A DNA stretch of 64,000 nt from Pseudopedobacter saltans DSM 12145 (GTDB taxonomy: Bacteria; Bacteroidota; Bacteroidia; Sphingobacteriales; Sphingobacteriaceae), in the NCBI RefSeq assembly GCF_000190735.1, contig NC_015177.1:1612001-1676000 (forward strand). Reading direction: 5' to 3'. A program made the translations under genes and the position numbers. Under the pieces are notes generated by a model. That model was not told the DNA's origin and did no database searches. It was given only the letters and a program-made list of their open reading frames with translations. Below are positions 63,212 to 64,000 of the stretch, in pieces; position 1 is the first letter of the stretch; each line of letters begins with the position of its first letter.

Positions 63212-64000
63212 CTACCTGTCATTGGCACCAACCCGCATTATTTTCTTGTATAACCTGTTATCGCTTTCGGAAACTACCCGAACTATATAAATACCGTCCG
63301 GTACAATGGCTTCCATGGTAAAGTCTACTTCTCCTGCCGGAAAAACACGCGTTTCTTTTTTCATCAGCTCTCCTACTACGTTAATCAAATAAATATCTAC
63401 CTTCTCTTTTTGCGCCAGATAAAAGTTCACATTAAACTTGTCAACAAATGGGTTTGGATAAATAAATAGCTCGTCTTTGTTAAAGACACGCATTCCCTCG
63501 TCCTCAATGTACCCACTAATCTCACCTGTAACGGTCTTAATGTTTGCCATATTATCCATAAGGTTTTCCGCAAAGTCCGTTTTTTGTGTAGCTAGCCTCA
63601 GATTGTTTTGTATTACCATCAAGTGATCTATTTCCCAAGCCCCTTTCATACAATGTTGAAATCCTATTACATTGCCTTCAATAGGAACAATATACTGTTT
63701 ATACACCTCTACATTGTTTATTTTTAAGTGGATAAATCCCGCAGACTGTATAAGTTCGTATTTATTAAATTCACGAGGATTAAAAGACATCTGATCAAGT
63801 TTATCTTTGATATAGACCCGGCTGAAATTATCCCATTTGGAATTAAAAAAGTCTAATCTGACACTGCCGTCCAAAAAAACATTCAATTGATACAGCACAG
63901 AATTTGTCTGAATATTTCCTTTAGATATCACTCCCCACTGGATATCTAACACATCAAAAATATCTCCTCCAGACACAAATTTAGCATCCAAAGCAAGAGA
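63212..64000 (-). CDS. T9SS sorting-domain protein (3' part; N terminus outside window)
   Basis: The frame is open to the right edge of the window (SLALDAKFVSGGD...), so the gene starts beyond it. The 262 visible residues end with a type A sorting tail: FIYPNPFVDKFNVNFYLAQK (about 177-196), VVGELMKKETRVFPAGEVDF, and a final GIYIVRVVSESDNRLYKKIM. The preceding region has a glucanase-like or laminin-G-like beta-sandwich character (SVRLDFFNSKWDNFSRVYI). Cargo should be exported by the type IX system and processed at the cell surface. Confidence 0.85.
   Translation of the reverse strand, partial: SLALDAKFVSGGDIFDVLDIQWGVISKGNIQTNSVLYQLNVFLDGSVRLDFFNSKWDNFSRVYIKDKLDQMSFNPREFNKYELIQSAGFIHLKINNVEVYKQYIVPIEGNVIGFQHCMKGAWEIDHLMVIQNNLRLATQKTDFAENLMDNMANIKTVTGEISGYIEDEGMRVFNKDELFIYPNPFVDKFNVNFYLAQKEKVDIYLINVVGELMKKETRVFPAGEVDFTMEAIVPDGIYIVRVVSESDNRLYKKIMRVGANDR

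Overview
The window looks like the chromosome of a Bacteroidota bacterium, most likely of the Sphingobacteriaceae (Pedobacter / Pseudopedobacter-like). The signs are low G+C, almost no Shine-Dalgarno sequences, several -7 boxes of the Bacteroidota type (TAnnTTTG, four of them with a TTTG box 19-20 nt upstream), LruC/DUF4842 and DUF4114 lipoproteins, a type IX secretion sorting tail, an ISAon1-type transposase remnant, a Bacteroidota-type LptD and a DUF4251 protein. The species is an inference.

Layout. 0-1.3 kb: 3' part of an unusual gene joining a GH130 glycoside phosphorylase half to a flavodoxin/ferredoxin-reductase-like module. 1.4-4.8 kb: tRNA-Ser(UGA), then an operon (- strand) of Upf1-like SF1 helicase, HipA-like kinase and DUF3037 protein. 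4.9-12.4 kb: three LruC-domain lipoproteins; two share a near-identical 739-bp 3' tract. 12.6-15.1 kb: a partner-switching cassette (response regulator/PP2C phosphatase, STAS protein, anti-sigma-like ATPase, membrane protein), divergent from two GT2 glycosyltransferases (15.1-17.2 kb). 17.3-24.5 kb: a complete thiamine operon, thiS-thiC-tenI/thiE-like-thiD-thiE-thiG-thiH-thiF, behind a textbook promoter, a TPP riboswitch and a terminator-like hairpin. 24.9-25.0 kb: an 11-bp-period repeat array. 25.1-33.7 kb: alaS, small secreted proteins, a PaaE-like reductase, a histidine kinase, a second 11-bp-period array and a pirin. 33.8-39.4 kb: an acetyl-CoA hydrolase/transferase, then trpD-trpF-trpB-trpA behind what looks like a classical ribosome-mediated attenuator (16-residue leader peptide with tandem Trp codons plus terminator); a 7-bp tandem repeat lies between trpB and trpA. 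39.5-47.8 kb: SDR, RecR, LOG-like protein, small lipoproteins, esterase, LysR plus YeiH-type exporter. 47.9-52.8 kb: a patchy accessory-looking stretch (methyltransferase, MepB, GNAT, a decayed DUF1801 gene, a lipoprotein, tRNA-Arg(UCU), a transposase remnant). 52.8-64 kb: Lgt, an LCIB-like (theta-type) carbonic-anhydrase homologue, 2-oxoacid dehydrogenase E2, CinA, LptD, N-acetylmuramoyl-L-alanine amidase, MCE protein, sterol desaturase-family protein and the 3' end of a T9SS cargo gene.

How the parts work together. The window is mostly housekeeping: thiamine and tryptophan synthesis, each under its own RNA-based control, and envelope building (Lgt, LptD, amidase, MCE). The most notable items are the trp attenuator, the GH130-reductase fusion, the two degenerate 11-bp arrays, the LruC conversion tract and the LCIB-like carbonic anhydrase. 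I found no CRISPR array, prophage or intact mobile element.
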